Positions 1-9,232 are shown, counted from the stretch's first letter. The stretch: 64,000 nucleotides of DNA from Amycolatopsis pretoriensis (GCF_900107925.1 NZ_FNUJ01000006.1:702712-766711), one strand, 5' to 3'. Program-made: numbers and translations. Notes: generated from the sequence alone by a model not told the origin.

Positions 1-44
1 CTTCCGTGTTCGGGTGGAGGGTGGCCGGGCCGTGCGCACGCGGA

Positions 45-76
45 AGTGCCCCGGCGCTCGGGGGCGCCGGGGCACT
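45..76 (-). terminator. Stem-loop after the left operon
   Basis: Perfect 13-bp arms (AGTGCCCCGGCGC at 45-57, its complement at 64-76) with a 6-nt loop lie just past the stop codon of the P450 gene ending at 90. This is the expected place for the end of the epoxide hydrolase-to-P450 operon. No U-run is visible, as is usual for high-GC actinomycetes. Confidence 0.75.
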
Positions 77-89
77 CGGGGAAACGACC

Positions 90-1340
90 TCAGGCCGCGT
101 CGGCCGCTTCCGCCGCTTCCGTCAGGCGAACCGGGAGCGCCCGGTGGCCGTTCATGATGAACGTCGGCAGCGGCTGCAGCTCGGCGCGCTCCACCGCCAG
201 GTTCAGCTTCGGGAACCGCTCGAACAACGTGGACAGGCCGGTCGTCGCGACCGCGCGGGCGATGCCGGCGCCGAGGCAGAAGTGCGGCCCGTGGCCGAAC
301 GACAGGTGGTGCTTGTCCGCGCGGGCCAGGTCGAACTCCTCCGGCCGGTCCTCGTGCAGCTCGGGATCGCGGCCGACGGCGCTGTAGTTGACCAGGATCG
401 GGTCGCCGGCCGGGATGGTGACGCCGCCCTCGAGCTCGATGTCCTCGACGGCGTAGCGCAGCGGCAGGTGCGCCAGCGGGGACTCGACGCGCAGGGTCTC
501 GTCGATCACGTCGTCCCAGCTCGCGCGGCCCGACCTGACCAGCTCGAGCTGGGCCGGGTCGGCCAGCAGCGCCGAGATGGAGTTGTCGAAGAAGTTGATC
601 GTCGTCTCGGAACCGGCGCCGAGGATCGCGAAGATCGTGTCGGTCAGCTCGACCTCGCTCAGCTTGGAGCCGTCCTCGTCGCGCGCCGCGACCAGGTCGC
701 TGGTGATGTCCTCACCCGGGTTCGCCCGCTTCTCGGCGATCAGGTCGCCCATCGCGCCGCGCCAGCCCGCCAGGACCGACTGGGCCTGCTCCGGCGTCAC
801 CGTGGTGTCGACCATCATGTCGATCACCTTCGCGGTCTTGACGCGGGCCTCCTCGCCCATCCCGATCAGGTCGGCGACGAGCCGGGCGGGCAGCGGGTAG
901 GCGAACCGCGCGCGCAGGTCGACGACCTCGCCCGGGGCGGCGGCCGCCAGCCCGTCGATGAGCTCGTTGGTCAGCTCGACGATCCGCGGCTTGATCGCTT
1001 CGGTGCGCCGGGGCGTGAACGCCTTGCCGACCAGCCGGCGCAGCCGCACGTGGTCCTTGCCGTAGGAGGTCACCATGTTGTCCATGGCGATCCAGCTGAT
1101 CATCTCCCAGTCCGGCGGGATCTCGCCGTTGATGAACGCCGGCCAGTGGTTGCGGGCGCTCTTGGTCACCCGCGAGTCGGCGAGCAGCTGCTTGATCACG
1201 CGGTAGCTGTTGACCGACCAGGCGTGCACGCCGCCGGGCAGCTGCACCCGGACCGCCGGCCCCTGCGCGCGCAGGGCGGCGGCCTCCGCGTGGATGTTCG
1301 TTCCGCTGGTGTCGAGGGCGAAGGGACAGCGCTCATCCAT
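90..1340 (-). CDS. Cytochrome P450 (left-operon hydroxylase)
   Basis: A 416-residue soluble bacterial P450 that probably oxidises a cluster intermediate with electrons from an external ferredoxin. The I-helix motif (LGAGSETT), the ExxR pair (ETLR) and the heme loop FGHGPHFCLG with the cysteine ligand near residue 355 are all present. An ATG four codons upstream (1352) is possible. The start at 1340 is preferred because GGAG lies seven bases before it, giving MDERCPF. It follows the flavin monooxygenase by 51 bp and is the last gene of the left operon, followed by a strong hairpin. The substrate is unknown; tailoring of the acyl side group or of the enediyne core are both plausible. No ferredoxin gene was found nearby. 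Confidence 0.93.
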   Translation of the reverse strand: MDERCPFALDTSGTNIHAEAAALRAQGPAVRVQLPGGVHAWSVNSYRVIKQLLADSRVTKSARNHWPAFINGEIPPDWEMISWIAMDNMVTSYGKDHVRLRRLVGKAFTPRRTEAIKPRIVELTNELIDGLAAAAPGEVVDLRARFAYPLPARLVADLIGMGEEARVKTAKVIDMMVDTTVTPEQAQSVLAGWRGAMGDLIAEKRANPGEDITSDLVAARDEDGSKLSEVELTDTIFAILGAGSETTINFFDNSISALLADPAQLELVRSGRASWDDVIDETLRVESPLAHLPLRYAVEDIELEGGVTIPAGDPILVNYSAVGRDPELHEDRPEEFDLARADKHHLSFGHGPHFCLGAGIARAVATTGLSTLFERFPKLNLAVERAELQPLPTFIMNGHRALPVRLTEAAEAADAA

Positions 1341-1391
1341 GACTTTCTCCATGAGGTTCGGGCGATTCCTGGTACCGCGCGGCGCCGGGGG

Positions 1392-2621
1392 TCATTCCGG
1401 GACGCCGAAGGTGAGGCGCGCGAGCTCCCGGTTGGCCTTGCCGCCGAGGAACATGCCGACGCCGGCGTGGCTGTGCACCATCGACAGGTCCCGCCAGACC
1501 CGCTCGACCCGCTCCCCGGCCTTGACGGCGCTCGAGCCGGCGGTCGGGAACAGGTGGTCGGCGACCGCCGACCAGGTGAGGGCGATCGCCTGCTTGCTGA
1601 TCAGGGCCAGCCGCAGCTCCGCTTCGCGGGTGAACGCGGCCGCACCGCGCGCGGACGTTTCGCTCCACTGCCGCAGCGCGCCGAACACGGCGGCCTCGGC
1701 GGCGCCGATCTTGCTGACCGCTTCGCCGTAGTGGAACTGGTAGTCGGTGTCCTCGGTGCGCGGCACGATCGGCAGGTACGTCGTGGTCCGGGTGCGCATC
1801 AGCTCCGCGTACGCGTCCAGCGCGCCCTGGGCGATGCCGACCGACAGGACACCGAGCTCCAGCAACATGAAGCTGAGCGGGCCGCCGCCGTACTCGGGGT
1901 TGCCGTGCAGCTCCCGGCCCGGCGTCCCGCCGGTCACCGGCAGCTGGCTCACGTGCGCTTCGATCGCGCGGTGCGCGGGCACGACGACATCCTCGACGCG
2001 GATGGTGTGCGAGCCGCTGCCCTTGAGGCCGAGGCCGTTGCCCCAGTCGTCGAGCCGCTGCCACTGCGCGCGCGGCACGAGGAACATCAACGGCCGCGGG
2101 CCGTTCTCGCCGGCCACGAGCGTGTGCCCGACGAAGTGGGTCGCGTACGGCGCGCCCGAGCTGTAGCCCCAGTTGCCGTTGACGACGTAGCCGCCGTCGC
2201 CGGTCGGGACGCCGGAACCGGTGGGGCCGACGGTGATCGGGCAGAGGAAGTCGCCGCCGGCGAACACCTCGTCCTGCGCCTCGCGGCCGAACAGGCTGGC
2301 CACCGGGAGCGCGTGGGCCGCGCCGAAGAGGTACTGCCACCCGGTCGAGGGACAGCCGCGGGCGATCGTCATCGCCACCCGCATGAACGTCTCGACGCCG
2401 AACTCGTAGCCGCCGTAGCGGCGCGGCACGAGCAGCCGGTAGAAGCCGGCCGCGCGGAACTGCTCATGGGTGTCTTCGGCGTAGTAGGTGCGCTTCTCGG
2501 TCTCGGCCTGGCGCTCCACCAGCGTCGGCGCGATCGCCTCGGCCCGCGCGACGACCTGCGCGGGCGTGAGGTCCGGTTCCGGCGGGGGCGGGAAGTCCTC
2601 TGTGGATGGACGGGTCGTCAT
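1392..2621 (-). CDS. Flavin-dependent monooxygenase, acyl-CoA dehydrogenase fold
   Basis: A 409-residue protein of the class D flavin monooxygenase / acyl-CoA dehydrogenase-like group (HsaA type). These enzymes hydroxylate aromatic substrates using reduced flavin from a partner reductase. The segment GLGLKGSGSHTIRVEDVVVP, near residues 200-220, is the typical flavin-contact and beta-strand signature of this group. The helical C-terminal half ends in the conserved VHSHAG/GGKANRELA region. The likely reductase partner is the flavin reductase at 17565-18128. In nine-membered enediyne pathways an analogous monooxygenase oxidises the carrier-tethered aromatic side group before attachment. Its place beside A-PCP, MbtH and condensation genes fits that role but does not prove the substrate. 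A purine-rich AAAGGA lies about 11 bases upstream of the ATG. Confidence 0.85.
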   Translation of the reverse strand: MTTRPSTEDFPPPPEPDLTPAQVVARAEAIAPTLVERQAETEKRTYYAEDTHEQFRAAGFYRLLVPRRYGGYEFGVETFMRVAMTIARGCPSTGWQYLFGAAHALPVASLFGREAQDEVFAGGDFLCPITVGPTGSGVPTGDGGYVVNGNWGYSSGAPYATHFVGHTLVAGENGPRPLMFLVPRAQWQRLDDWGNGLGLKGSGSHTIRVEDVVVPAHRAIEAHVSQLPVTGGTPGRELHGNPEYGGGPLSFMLLELGVLSVGIAQGALDAYAELMRTRTTTYLPIVPRTEDTDYQFHYGEAVSKIGAAEAAVFGALRQWSETSARGAAAFTREAELRLALISKQAIALTWSAVADHLFPTAGSSAVKAGERVERVWRDLSMVHSHAGVGMFLGGKANRELARLTFGVPE

Positions 2622-2726
2622 GACTGGACAGATCCTTTGCCTCGGGTGGGTATCACTCCAGAACCGGTGCGCCGCCGGCCCAGCGTGGCACGGGCGGGCC
2701 GGCGGTCTCGTCTCCCCGCTTGCCGA

Positions 2727-4082
2727 TCAGGAACCCGCCACCGGCGAGTCCGGCGCGCCGGTCAGCTCCGCGAGCAGCTCGCGGAACTCCTTCGCGGTGG
2801 CCTCGACCGTGGCGCGGTCGTAGAGGTTGGCGTCGTACTTGAGGCTCGACGCCATCTCCCCCGAAGGCAGGATGTCGGTGGCCCACAACCCGCCGTCCGG
2901 GATGCCGCAGCTGACCGCCTGCGAGATCGTGCGGCGGCGGATCTCGGTGCAGGTGAGGTCCCCGACGACGGTCTCGTCGAGCGCGTCCGGCGACTGCAGC
3001 ACCTCGAACGCGACGACCGCGCGGTCCGCGGCGGCGAACTGGGTGACGACCTGCGGCACCTCGGGCACGACGAGGCTGAACGGGATGTCGTTGGCGTAGG
3101 CGTCGAAGCAGGTCTTGCGGACCCGCTCCAGCAGGTCGCGCAGCGTCGCGGCGCCGTCGAGCCGCACGCGCAGCGCGACGAAGTTGAAGTACGGCCCGAC
3201 GGAGTCGGCGTACTCCCGCTGGAACCGGCCCGAGGTGAAGGTCGGCACGACGACGTCGGTCTCCCCGGTCTGCCGGTGCAGCAACGCGACGTAGGCGGCC
3301 AGCAGCACCATGAACGGCGTGCTGCGCGCCGACTTCGCGAACGCGAGCGTCGCGGCCGTCAGCTCCCGGTCGATCAGGAACCGGTGCACGCCGTAGGCGC
3401 TGGGGCGCGCCGGGTCCTTCGGGGTGTCCGTGGGCACGGCGAGGATCTGCGCGCCGGCCAGCTGCTCCCGCCAGTAGGCCAGCGGCTTGGCGACCGCGGC
3501 GGCCGCGGCGCCGGAGTGCTGCCACGCGGTGAAGTCCCGGTAGTGCCCGACCGGCGGCAGCTCGCGCGGGGCGTTGCCGCGGCGGCCCGCGTACAGCAGC
3601 GTCAGGTCGCGCATCAGCACCTGCATCGACCAGCCGTCGGTGGCGCTGTGGTGGGTGACGAGCACGAGCACGGCGTCCCCGTCGTCGAACCGGCCCAGCA
3701 CCGCGCGCAGGTGCGGCAGCGGGCCGACCGGGAACGGGATCGCCTCGATCTCGTTGGTGAACTCCTCGGCGCGGGTGTCCCGGCCGCTCGGGTCGGCGAG
3801 CAGGGTCCGGACCTCCAGCTCGACCGGCGACGGCGGGTGGACCCGCTGGGACCGCTCGTCGCCCCGGGTGATGGTGGTGCGCAGCGTCTCGTGCCGGACG
3901 ACGAGGTCGTCGAGCGCGGCCCGCAGCGTCTCGACGTCGAGCGCGCCGCGGACGCGCCAGCCGTAGGCGAGCGTGTGCAGGTGCCCGAAGGCGCCGTCCG
4001 TGTCGCCCTTGTCGTAGGCGCAGAGGAACTCCTGGTTGAGCGAAAGCGGCAACGGGCCTTCCGGCACCGCGGGTCCGGTCAT
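2727..4082 (-). CDS. Free-standing condensation enzyme (SgcC5-like)
   Basis: A 451-residue stand-alone NRPS condensation domain. The catalytic motif HHSATDGWS (HHxxxDG) is near residue 155, and the later bridge and RFxxD-like regions are recognisable. In C-1027 and related pathways a stand-alone condensation enzyme transfers the carrier-protein-bound acyl group to an alcohol on the enediyne core. The same role is inferred here because a carrier protein is encoded next door and no multimodular NRPS is present. The ATG at 4082 overlaps the MbtH stop (ATGA), so the two are translationally coupled. The open frame runs further upstream, but that part lies inside mbtH and is not used. Confidence 0.9.
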   Translation of the reverse strand: MTGPAVPEGPLPLSLNQEFLCAYDKGDTDGAFGHLHTLAYGWRVRGALDVETLRAALDDLVVRHETLRTTITRGDERSQRVHPPSPVELEVRTLLADPSGRDTRAEEFTNEIEAIPFPVGPLPHLRAVLGRFDDGDAVLVLVTHHSATDGWSMQVLMRDLTLLYAGRRGNAPRELPPVGHYRDFTAWQHSGAAAAAVAKPLAYWREQLAGAQILAVPTDTPKDPARPSAYGVHRFLIDRELTAATLAFAKSARSTPFMVLLAAYVALLHRQTGETDVVVPTFTSGRFQREYADSVGPYFNFVALRVRLDGAATLRDLLERVRKTCFDAYANDIPFSLVVPEVPQVVTQFAAADRAVVAFEVLQSPDALDETVVGDLTCTEIRRRTISQAVSCGIPDGGLWATDILPSGEMASSLKYDANLYDRATVEATAKEFRELLAELTGAPDSPVAGS

Positions 4083-4303
4083 CGGGCGTCCCTCCTCGGG
4101 TCGGCGGCGGCCAGGCTGCGCGGCCGCGGGTCGGTCCAGTGCGTGCGGACGTACTCGAGGCAGCCGTCCTTGGCCCCCGGGCCGTACGCTTCGGTCCAGC
4201 CGCGCGGCACGGTGAGGTCCGCGGGCCACAGCGAGTACTGGTCCTCGGCGTTGACCAGCACCCGGAACGTGCCGTCCGGGCCGTCGAACGGGTTGGTGCT
4301 CAT
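4079..4303 (-). CDS. mbtH: MbtH-like NRPS chaperone
   Basis: A 74-residue MbtH-family protein, a small cofactor that stabilises and activates adenylation domains. The signature is complete: NxEDQYSLWP near residues 18-27, PRGW, and a C-terminal TDPRPRSL. It overlaps its neighbours by four bases on both sides (ATGA with A-PCP upstream and with the condensation gene downstream). It therefore sits between the adenylation enzyme it probably serves and the enzyme that uses the product. Confidence 0.95.
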   Translation of the reverse strand: MSTNPFDGPDGTFRVLVNAEDQYSLWPADLTVPRGWTEAYGPGAKDGCLEYVRTHWTDPRPRSLAAADPRRDAR

Positions 4304-6048
4304 GCGTCCCCTCCGCTGGGCAGCAGGTCGTCGAGCGCGGCGACGGTCGGTGCGTTGAAGAGGTCGCCGATGGTCAGTTCGGCGCCGAGCTCGGCCTGGA
4401 TGCGGCTGATCAGCTGCATGGCGAGCATCGACTGGCCGTCGAGGTCGAAGAAGCTGTCGTCGAGCCCGACCCGCGCGGCGCCGAGCACCTCCTCGAACAG
4501 TCCACAGAGGACGCGCTGGCGGTCGGTGCCCGGCGCGCGGTAGTCCCCGGCGACCGCGGTCTCCGGCACCGGCAGCGCCTTGCGGTCCAGCTTCCCGTTG
4601 GGCGTCAGGGGAAGCGTGTCGAGCACGACGAACGCCGGGACCATGTAGTCGGGCAGCAGCTCGGCGGCGTGCGCGCGCAGCGCGGGCACGTCGACCGTGC
4701 CGCCGGCCGCGGGCACGACGTACGCGGCGAGCTTCGTCTCGCCGGGTTCGTCCTCCCGCGCGACGACGGCCACGTGCGCGAGACCGGCGAACTTCGACAC
4801 CACGGTCTCGATTTCGCCGAGCTCCACGCGGAAACCGCGGATCTTGACGAGGTCGCCGGCCCGGCCGACGAAGTCGAGCACGCCGTCGGCGGTGTACCGG
4901 ACGAGGTCGCCGGTGCGGTACATCCGGCCGCCGTCCCCGGCGAAGGGGTCGGCGACGAACCGGTCGGCGGTCAGGTCGGGCCGGCCGTGGTAGCCGCGGC
5001 CGAGCCGGCTGCCCGCGAGGTACAGCTCGCCGGCGGCGCCGTCGGCGACCGGTTCGAGCCGGTCGTCGAGCACGTACGCCCGCAGGCCGTCGAGCGGCTC
5101 GCCGACCGGGACACCCGCCTCGACGTCGGCGAGCGTCCGCATCGGCCAGCTGACGGCGAACGTCGAGAGCTCGGTGGCGCCGTACATCGCGCGGACGACG
5201 GTGCCGGGGCAGGTCTCCAGCACGCGGCGCACGGCGTTCGGCGCGATCACGTCACCCCCGGTCAGCACCTCGCGCACGCCGGCGAAGCACTCGGGGGCTT
5301 CCGACGCGACCAGCCGGAACAGCCCGGCGGTCAGGTGCAGGCCGGTGATCGCCCGGTCGGTGATCAGCCGGCGCAGCGTCGCGATGTCGAGGTCGCCGGG
5401 CGGGGCCAGCACGATCGTGCCGCCGCGCAGCAGCGGCACCCACAGCTCGTAGGTGGAGACGCCGAACGCGTGCGGCGCGACGAGCAGCAGCCGGTCGTGC
5501 CAGCCGGTCTCCCACCGCGTGTCGGCGGCGAGCCCGAGCACCGCGCGGTGCGGGATCGAGACGCCCTTGGGCTCCCCCGTCGTGCCGGAGGTGTACATGA
5601 CGTAGGCGACGTCCTCCGGGTGCCCGGCCACCTTCGGGTCGCTCTCCGGCAGCGCGGACCGGTCGTCCTCGTCGACGACGACCACGCGTCCCGCCCGCGG
5701 CAGCCCCTGCGCGCGCAGGGCGCGGTCGGTCAGCAGGATCGGGTCGCCGGCGTGCTCGAGGATCCACTGCTTGCGCTCCACCGGGTACGAGTGGTGCAGC
5801 GGCAGGTACGCGGCGCCGGCCTTGAGCACGGCCAGCACGGCGACGACGACGTCGGGCGAGCGGTCCATCAGCACCGCGACCGGCCGCTCCGCCCCGGCGC
5901 CGAGGCCGAGCAGGCGGTGCGCCAGCCGGTTCGCCAGCCGGTCGAGCTGCCGGTAGGTGAGCACCACGCCGTCGGCGGACACGGCGACCGCGTCCGGGGT
6001 GCGGTCCACCTGCCCGGCGAAGTGCTCTTGAAGGGACCGGGAAACCAT
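4300..6048 (-). CDS. Adenylation-carrier didomain (A-PCP)
   Basis: A 582-residue NRPS loading protein that activates an acid as its adenylate and tethers it to its own carrier domain. Visible motifs are A3 (YTSGTTGEPKG), A5 (YGATE), A7-A8 (YRTGDLVR, KIRGFRVELGEIE) and A10 (PNGKLDRKALP). A C-terminal carrier domain has the Ser in FDLDGQSM. In the pocket-lining stretch FGVSTYELW the position usually held by Asp235, the ligand of an alpha-amino group, is Gly. This argues against a normal alpha-amino acid and for an aryl, hydroxy, keto or beta-amino acid. The start has AGGAG five bases upstream. It lies 27 bp after the epoxide hydrolase. Confidence 0.93.
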   Translation of the reverse strand: MVSRSLQEHFAGQVDRTPDAVAVSADGVVLTYRQLDRLANRLAHRLLGLGAGAERPVAVLMDRSPDVVVAVLAVLKAGAAYLPLHHSYPVERKQWILEHAGDPILLTDRALRAQGLPRAGRVVVVDEDDRSALPESDPKVAGHPEDVAYVMYTSGTTGEPKGVSIPHRAVLGLAADTRWETGWHDRLLLVAPHAFGVSTYELWVPLLRGGTIVLAPPGDLDIATLRRLITDRAITGLHLTAGLFRLVASEAPECFAGVREVLTGGDVIAPNAVRRVLETCPGTVVRAMYGATELSTFAVSWPMRTLADVEAGVPVGEPLDGLRAYVLDDRLEPVADGAAGELYLAGSRLGRGYHGRPDLTADRFVADPFAGDGGRMYRTGDLVRYTADGVLDFVGRAGDLVKIRGFRVELGEIETVVSKFAGLAHVAVVAREDEPGETKLAAYVVPAAGGTVDVPALRAHAAELLPDYMVPAFVVLDTLPLTPNGKLDRKALPVPETAVAGDYRAPGTDRQRVLCGLFEEVLGAARVGLDDSFFDLDGQSMLAMQLISRIQAELGAELTIGDLFNAPTVAALDDLLPSGGDA

Positions 6049-6075
6049 CGGGACTCCTATCCGTGCTCGGCCGGG

Positions 6076-7212
6076 CTACAGGGAACGGGCGAACTTGGCG
6101 ATGTCGCCGGCCAGCAGGTCCGGCTGCTCCATCGCGGCGAAGTGGCCGCCGCGGTCGAACTCGGTCCAGTGCTTGATGGTCGGGATGTCGCGGTCGGCCC
6201 AGCGGCGGATCGGCAGGAACAGGTCGCGCGGGAACACCGCGACGCCGACCGGGACCTCGATCGGCGGCGGCTTGACCCCGCTCGCGGCGAGCCGGACCCC
6301 TTCGGCGCCTTCGTAGTAGAACTGCGCCGACGAGCCGCCGCTCGCGGTCAGCCAGTAGGTCGAGACGATGGTGAGCAGGTGGTTGCGGCAGACGGCGTCC
6401 TCCGGGACGAGCGCGGCGTCGGACCACTCGCGGAACTTCTCGACGATCCAGGCCAGCTGCCCCACCGGCGAGTCGGTGAGGCTGTAGGCCAGCGTCTGCG
6501 GCCGCTGCGCCATGACGCGCATGTAGCCCGACAGCTCGGCGTCGAACTGGCCGAGGCGGCCCAGCCGCGCCTGGTCGACCTCGTCGAGGTCGGCGAAGTC
6601 GGCCGGGTCGCCCGACGGGAAGGTCATCAGCATGTTGACGTGCACGCCGAGCACGTGGTCGGGCGCGGTCCGGCCGAGCTCCAGCGAGATCACCGAGCCG
6701 GCGTCGCCGCCCTGGGCGATGTAGCGGTCGTAGCCGAGGCGGCTCATCAGCTCGGCCCAGGCGCGGGCGATGCGCGGCACGTCCCAGCCGGTCTCCTCCA
6801 GCGTCGAGAAGCCGTAACCGGGGATCGACGGGACGACCAGGTGGAACGCCTGCTCGCCGGGCGCGGGGCGGGTGAGCGGCTCGACGAGGTCGACGAACTC
6901 GACCACGCCACCGGGCCAGCCGTGGGTGAGCAGGAGCGGGATCGCGTTCTCGTGCGGCGAGCGCACGTGCACGAAGTGGATGTCGGAACCGTCGATGCGG
7001 GTCCGGAAGTTGGGGAACGAGTTGAGCTTCGCCTCGGCGACGCGCCAGTCGTACTCGGTCCGCCAGTACTCGGCGAGTTCTTTGAGGTACCCCAGCGGAA
7101 CACCGCGGCTCCAGCCGACGCCGGGCAGTTCGGCGGGCCAGCGGGTGGCGGCGAGGCGGGCGTTCAGGTCGTCGAGGTCGGCCTGCGGGATGGAGACACG
7201 AAACGGCTGCAT
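6076..7212 (-). CDS. Epoxide hydrolase, SgcF/NcsF2-like
   Basis: A 378-residue alpha/beta-hydrolase of the microsomal-type epoxide hydrolase family. The N-terminal EHN region, the oxyanion-hole motif HGWPG (near 95), the nucleophile Asp in QGGDAGS (near 167) and the C-terminal His in GGHFAAMEQPD are all present. In nine-membered enediyne pathways such enzymes open an epoxide on the core to give a vicinal diol, which is then acylated. That makes this gene a marker for the nine-membered type. It is the first gene of the left operon. About 140 bp lie between its ATG and the upstream hairpin, enough for a promoter, though no ribosome site stands out. Confidence 0.92.
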   Translation of the reverse strand: MQPFRVSIPQADLDDLNARLAATRWPAELPGVGWSRGVPLGYLKELAEYWRTEYDWRVAEAKLNSFPNFRTRIDGSDIHFVHVRSPHENAIPLLLTHGWPGGVVEFVDLVEPLTRPAPGEQAFHLVVPSIPGYGFSTLEETGWDVPRIARAWAELMSRLGYDRYIAQGGDAGSVISLELGRTAPDHVLGVHVNMLMTFPSGDPADFADLDEVDQARLGRLGQFDAELSGYMRVMAQRPQTLAYSLTDSPVGQLAWIVEKFREWSDAALVPEDAVCRNHLLTIVSTYWLTASGGSSAQFYYEGAEGVRLAASGVKPPPIEVPVGVAVFPRDLFLPIRRWADRDIPTIKHWTEFDRGGHFAAMEQPDLLAGDIAKFARSL

Positions 7213-7353
7213 AGGTCACGGCCCGTTCGTCGGCGAGGACAGCTGACCCTTGGATCCTCACACCGCACGGGGCCGCGGGACGTCTTCCCGATTGCGTCTG
7301 CTGCGCACGATCCCCTGGTACGGGTGGGAAAACGCGGCCGCCGGCGAACGAAA

Positions 7354-7385
7354 CCGTCCCGGGCACCGGCTGGTGCCCGGGACGG
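7354..7385 (-). terminator. Stem-loop after the quinoprotein gene
   Basis: Perfect 14-bp arms (CCGTCCCGGGCACC at 7354-7367 and its complement at 7372-7385) with a 4-nt loop begin 19 bases past the stop of the PQQ-propeller gene. It separates that gene from the epoxide hydrolase operon downstream. Confidence 0.8.
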
Positions 7386-7404
7386 CCGGGGAGAAGCGAA
7401 CCGC

Positions 7405-8982
7405 TCAGCGCCGCGGGCAGTCCGCGGGCAGGCGGTACGCCACGATCGTCGGCTTCTGGTCCGGGGTCAGCGGGTACCCGCCGACCGCCACCACCGTGTC
7501 GCCGTCGATCATCACCGGGGAGTTGGAGCCCGCCGGCAGCTGGGCCGACCAGATCTCCGCGCCCGTCTTCGTGCTCAGCGCGTGGACCTTGCCCTCGTAG
7601 GTCGTCGTGAACACGACGTCGTTGACGATCGAAGACGCGCCGTAGGGCGAGTGGTCCAGCGGGTGCTGCCACTTGATCGCGCCGGTGACCTTGTCGAGCG
7701 CCACCATCACGCCCTTGCCCTGGTCGAACGGCGGCAGCGTGGGCAGGCCCTGGGTCGTCCAGGTCGCGCCCATGTCGTTGACCGCCGCGTAGATCGTCGT
7801 GTCGTCGACCGCCAGCGGGGCCGGCATGCCGCCCAGCACGCCGGGGAAGATCTCCACCGGCAGCTGCGGCAGCTTGTCGTACTGGCCGTTCATGGCCAGC
7901 AGGTTGTCACCCTCGTGTCCATTGTGGATCCCGACGGCCGTCTTCCACAGCGTCTTGCCGGTCGCCTGGTCGTAGGAGTAGACGAAGCCCGCCTTGCCGG
8001 AGCCGATGACCACCGGCCGCCGCCCCGCCGTCGTCACGATCGGCGAGTTCTGCAAGTCCCAGTCGTAGATGTCGTGCGGGCTCGCCTGGTTGTACCAGAC
8101 CAGCTTCCCGGTCCGGCCGTTCAGCTTGACCACGGAGTTGGTGTACAGGTTCGCCCCCGGCCGGCTCTGGCCCCACGGGTAGTCGCTGGTGCCGGGGAAC
8201 GGCGCCGGGTTGGTCACCGCCAGGTAGACGTCGCCGCGGGCGTCGAAGCTCGGCGGGTACCAGAGGCCACCGCCGGAGTTGACGTCCGGCATGCCCCACA
8301 GGTCGGCCGGGACCGTTTCGAACTTCCACTTCGTGGCGCCGGTCCGGCCGTCGAGCGCCCAGACGACGCCCTGGCCGTTGCCCTTGTAGAACCCGCCGTA
8401 GACACCGGGGACCGTGGACATGAGCACGGTCCCGTTGTCGTACCCGGGGGCCATGTCGATGCCCTCGTTCTCGTTGCGGGTGATCTTCTTGATCCACAGC
8501 TGGGTCCCCGTGCGCGCGTCGAGCGCGAACACCGAGTCGGCGGTGCCGCCGAACACGCGGCCGTCGCCGACCGCGACACCGGTGGGGCCGTTGCTCTCGG
8601 AGTGGTACAGCTTCGTCCACAGCTGCCGTCCGGTCCGCAGGTCGATCGCGTACACGTTGGAGCTGTGGTCCTGGGTGTACATGACGCCGCCCGCCACGAC
8701 CGGCGTCGCCGAGTGCGTGCCGACGTAGCGGTCGGTGTTGCCGACCAGCGGTGCCGTCCAGACCTGCTGGAGCGAACCGACGTTGCCGCTGTTCACCGGC
8801 CCGCCGACCCGGCGGGTGCTGGCCTTGTCGCCGTTGGGCTCTCCCCAGCCCGAGGCGACGCGGGTCCGCTCGACCCCGGCCGGGCCGGCGGAGGCCGGGA
8901 TCACGTGGATCGACGTGAGCAGCAGCGCGCTCGCCAGGACGGCGACCACCGGCCTGCTCTTCCGTAGGTGTATCAGGCGCAT
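7405..8982 (-). CDS. Secreted PQQ-type beta-propeller protein
   Basis: A 525-residue exported protein. A basic N-terminus is followed by a hydrophobic stretch (VVAVLASALLLTSIHVI) and a signal-peptidase-like site after PASA. The mature part is made of tryptophan-docking repeats such as VYAIDLRTGRQLW, VFALDARTGTQLW and VVWALDGRTGATKW, spaced as in quinoprotein dehydrogenases. The motif YDWDLQNSPIV resembles the PQQ-dependent alcohol dehydrogenase core. It may be an oxidising quinoprotein outside the membrane or only a structural propeller; the metal and PQQ ligands cannot be confirmed by eye. ATG at 8997 is an alternative start. It is monocistronic, with its own hairpin and an upstream gap of about 290 bp. 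A role in the enediyne pathway is not shown. Confidence 0.85.
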   Translation of the reverse strand: MRLIHLRKSRPVVAVLASALLLTSIHVIPASAGPAGVERTRVASGWGEPNGDKASTRRVGGPVNSGNVGSLQQVWTAPLVGNTDRYVGTHSATPVVAGGVMYTQDHSSNVYAIDLRTGRQLWTKLYHSESNGPTGVAVGDGRVFGGTADSVFALDARTGTQLWIKKITRNENEGIDMAPGYDNGTVLMSTVPGVYGGFYKGNGQGVVWALDGRTGATKWKFETVPADLWGMPDVNSGGGLWYPPSFDARGDVYLAVTNPAPFPGTSDYPWGQSRPGANLYTNSVVKLNGRTGKLVWYNQASPHDIYDWDLQNSPIVTTAGRRPVVIGSGKAGFVYSYDQATGKTLWKTAVGIHNGHEGDNLLAMNGQYDKLPQLPVEIFPGVLGGMPAPLAVDDTTIYAAVNDMGATWTTQGLPTLPPFDQGKGVMVALDKVTGAIKWQHPLDHSPYGASSIVNDVVFTTTYEGKVHALSTKTGAEIWSAQLPAGSNSPVMIDGDTVVAVGGYPLTPDQKPTIVAYRLPADCPRR

Positions 8983-9232
8983 GTTCGCGACCCCCATCAA
9001 CGGGCGACTCGGGAAAACCGGCGCGCGGACCGGCTCTGTCACCAGGCGACGGTACCGGGCGGGGGCGGCGGATCATCTCCCACGATGCCCTGGTTGCGCG
9101 ATGCGGCAAAGCGAAACCTGTTGCCACAGAAGCAAATCCGTACACTTCGCCCAGCGCCGACCGAGCGTGTCCACCCGGACACCGAGGGCCACCGTCCGTC
9201 CACTGTGATCATCCTTTGTGGACATACGACAG

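Noticed and set aside
6..4358. A 1450-codon plus-strand open frame over the left operon
   Set aside because: Shadow of the P450, monooxygenase and condensation genes, which have clear family motifs on the minus strand.
7325..7340. GGGAAAACGCGGCC resembling the AAACGCAYG repeat upstream of the epoxide hydrolase
   Set aside because: Matches only AAACGC, is single and lacks a partner site. It is not counted as part of the regulon.
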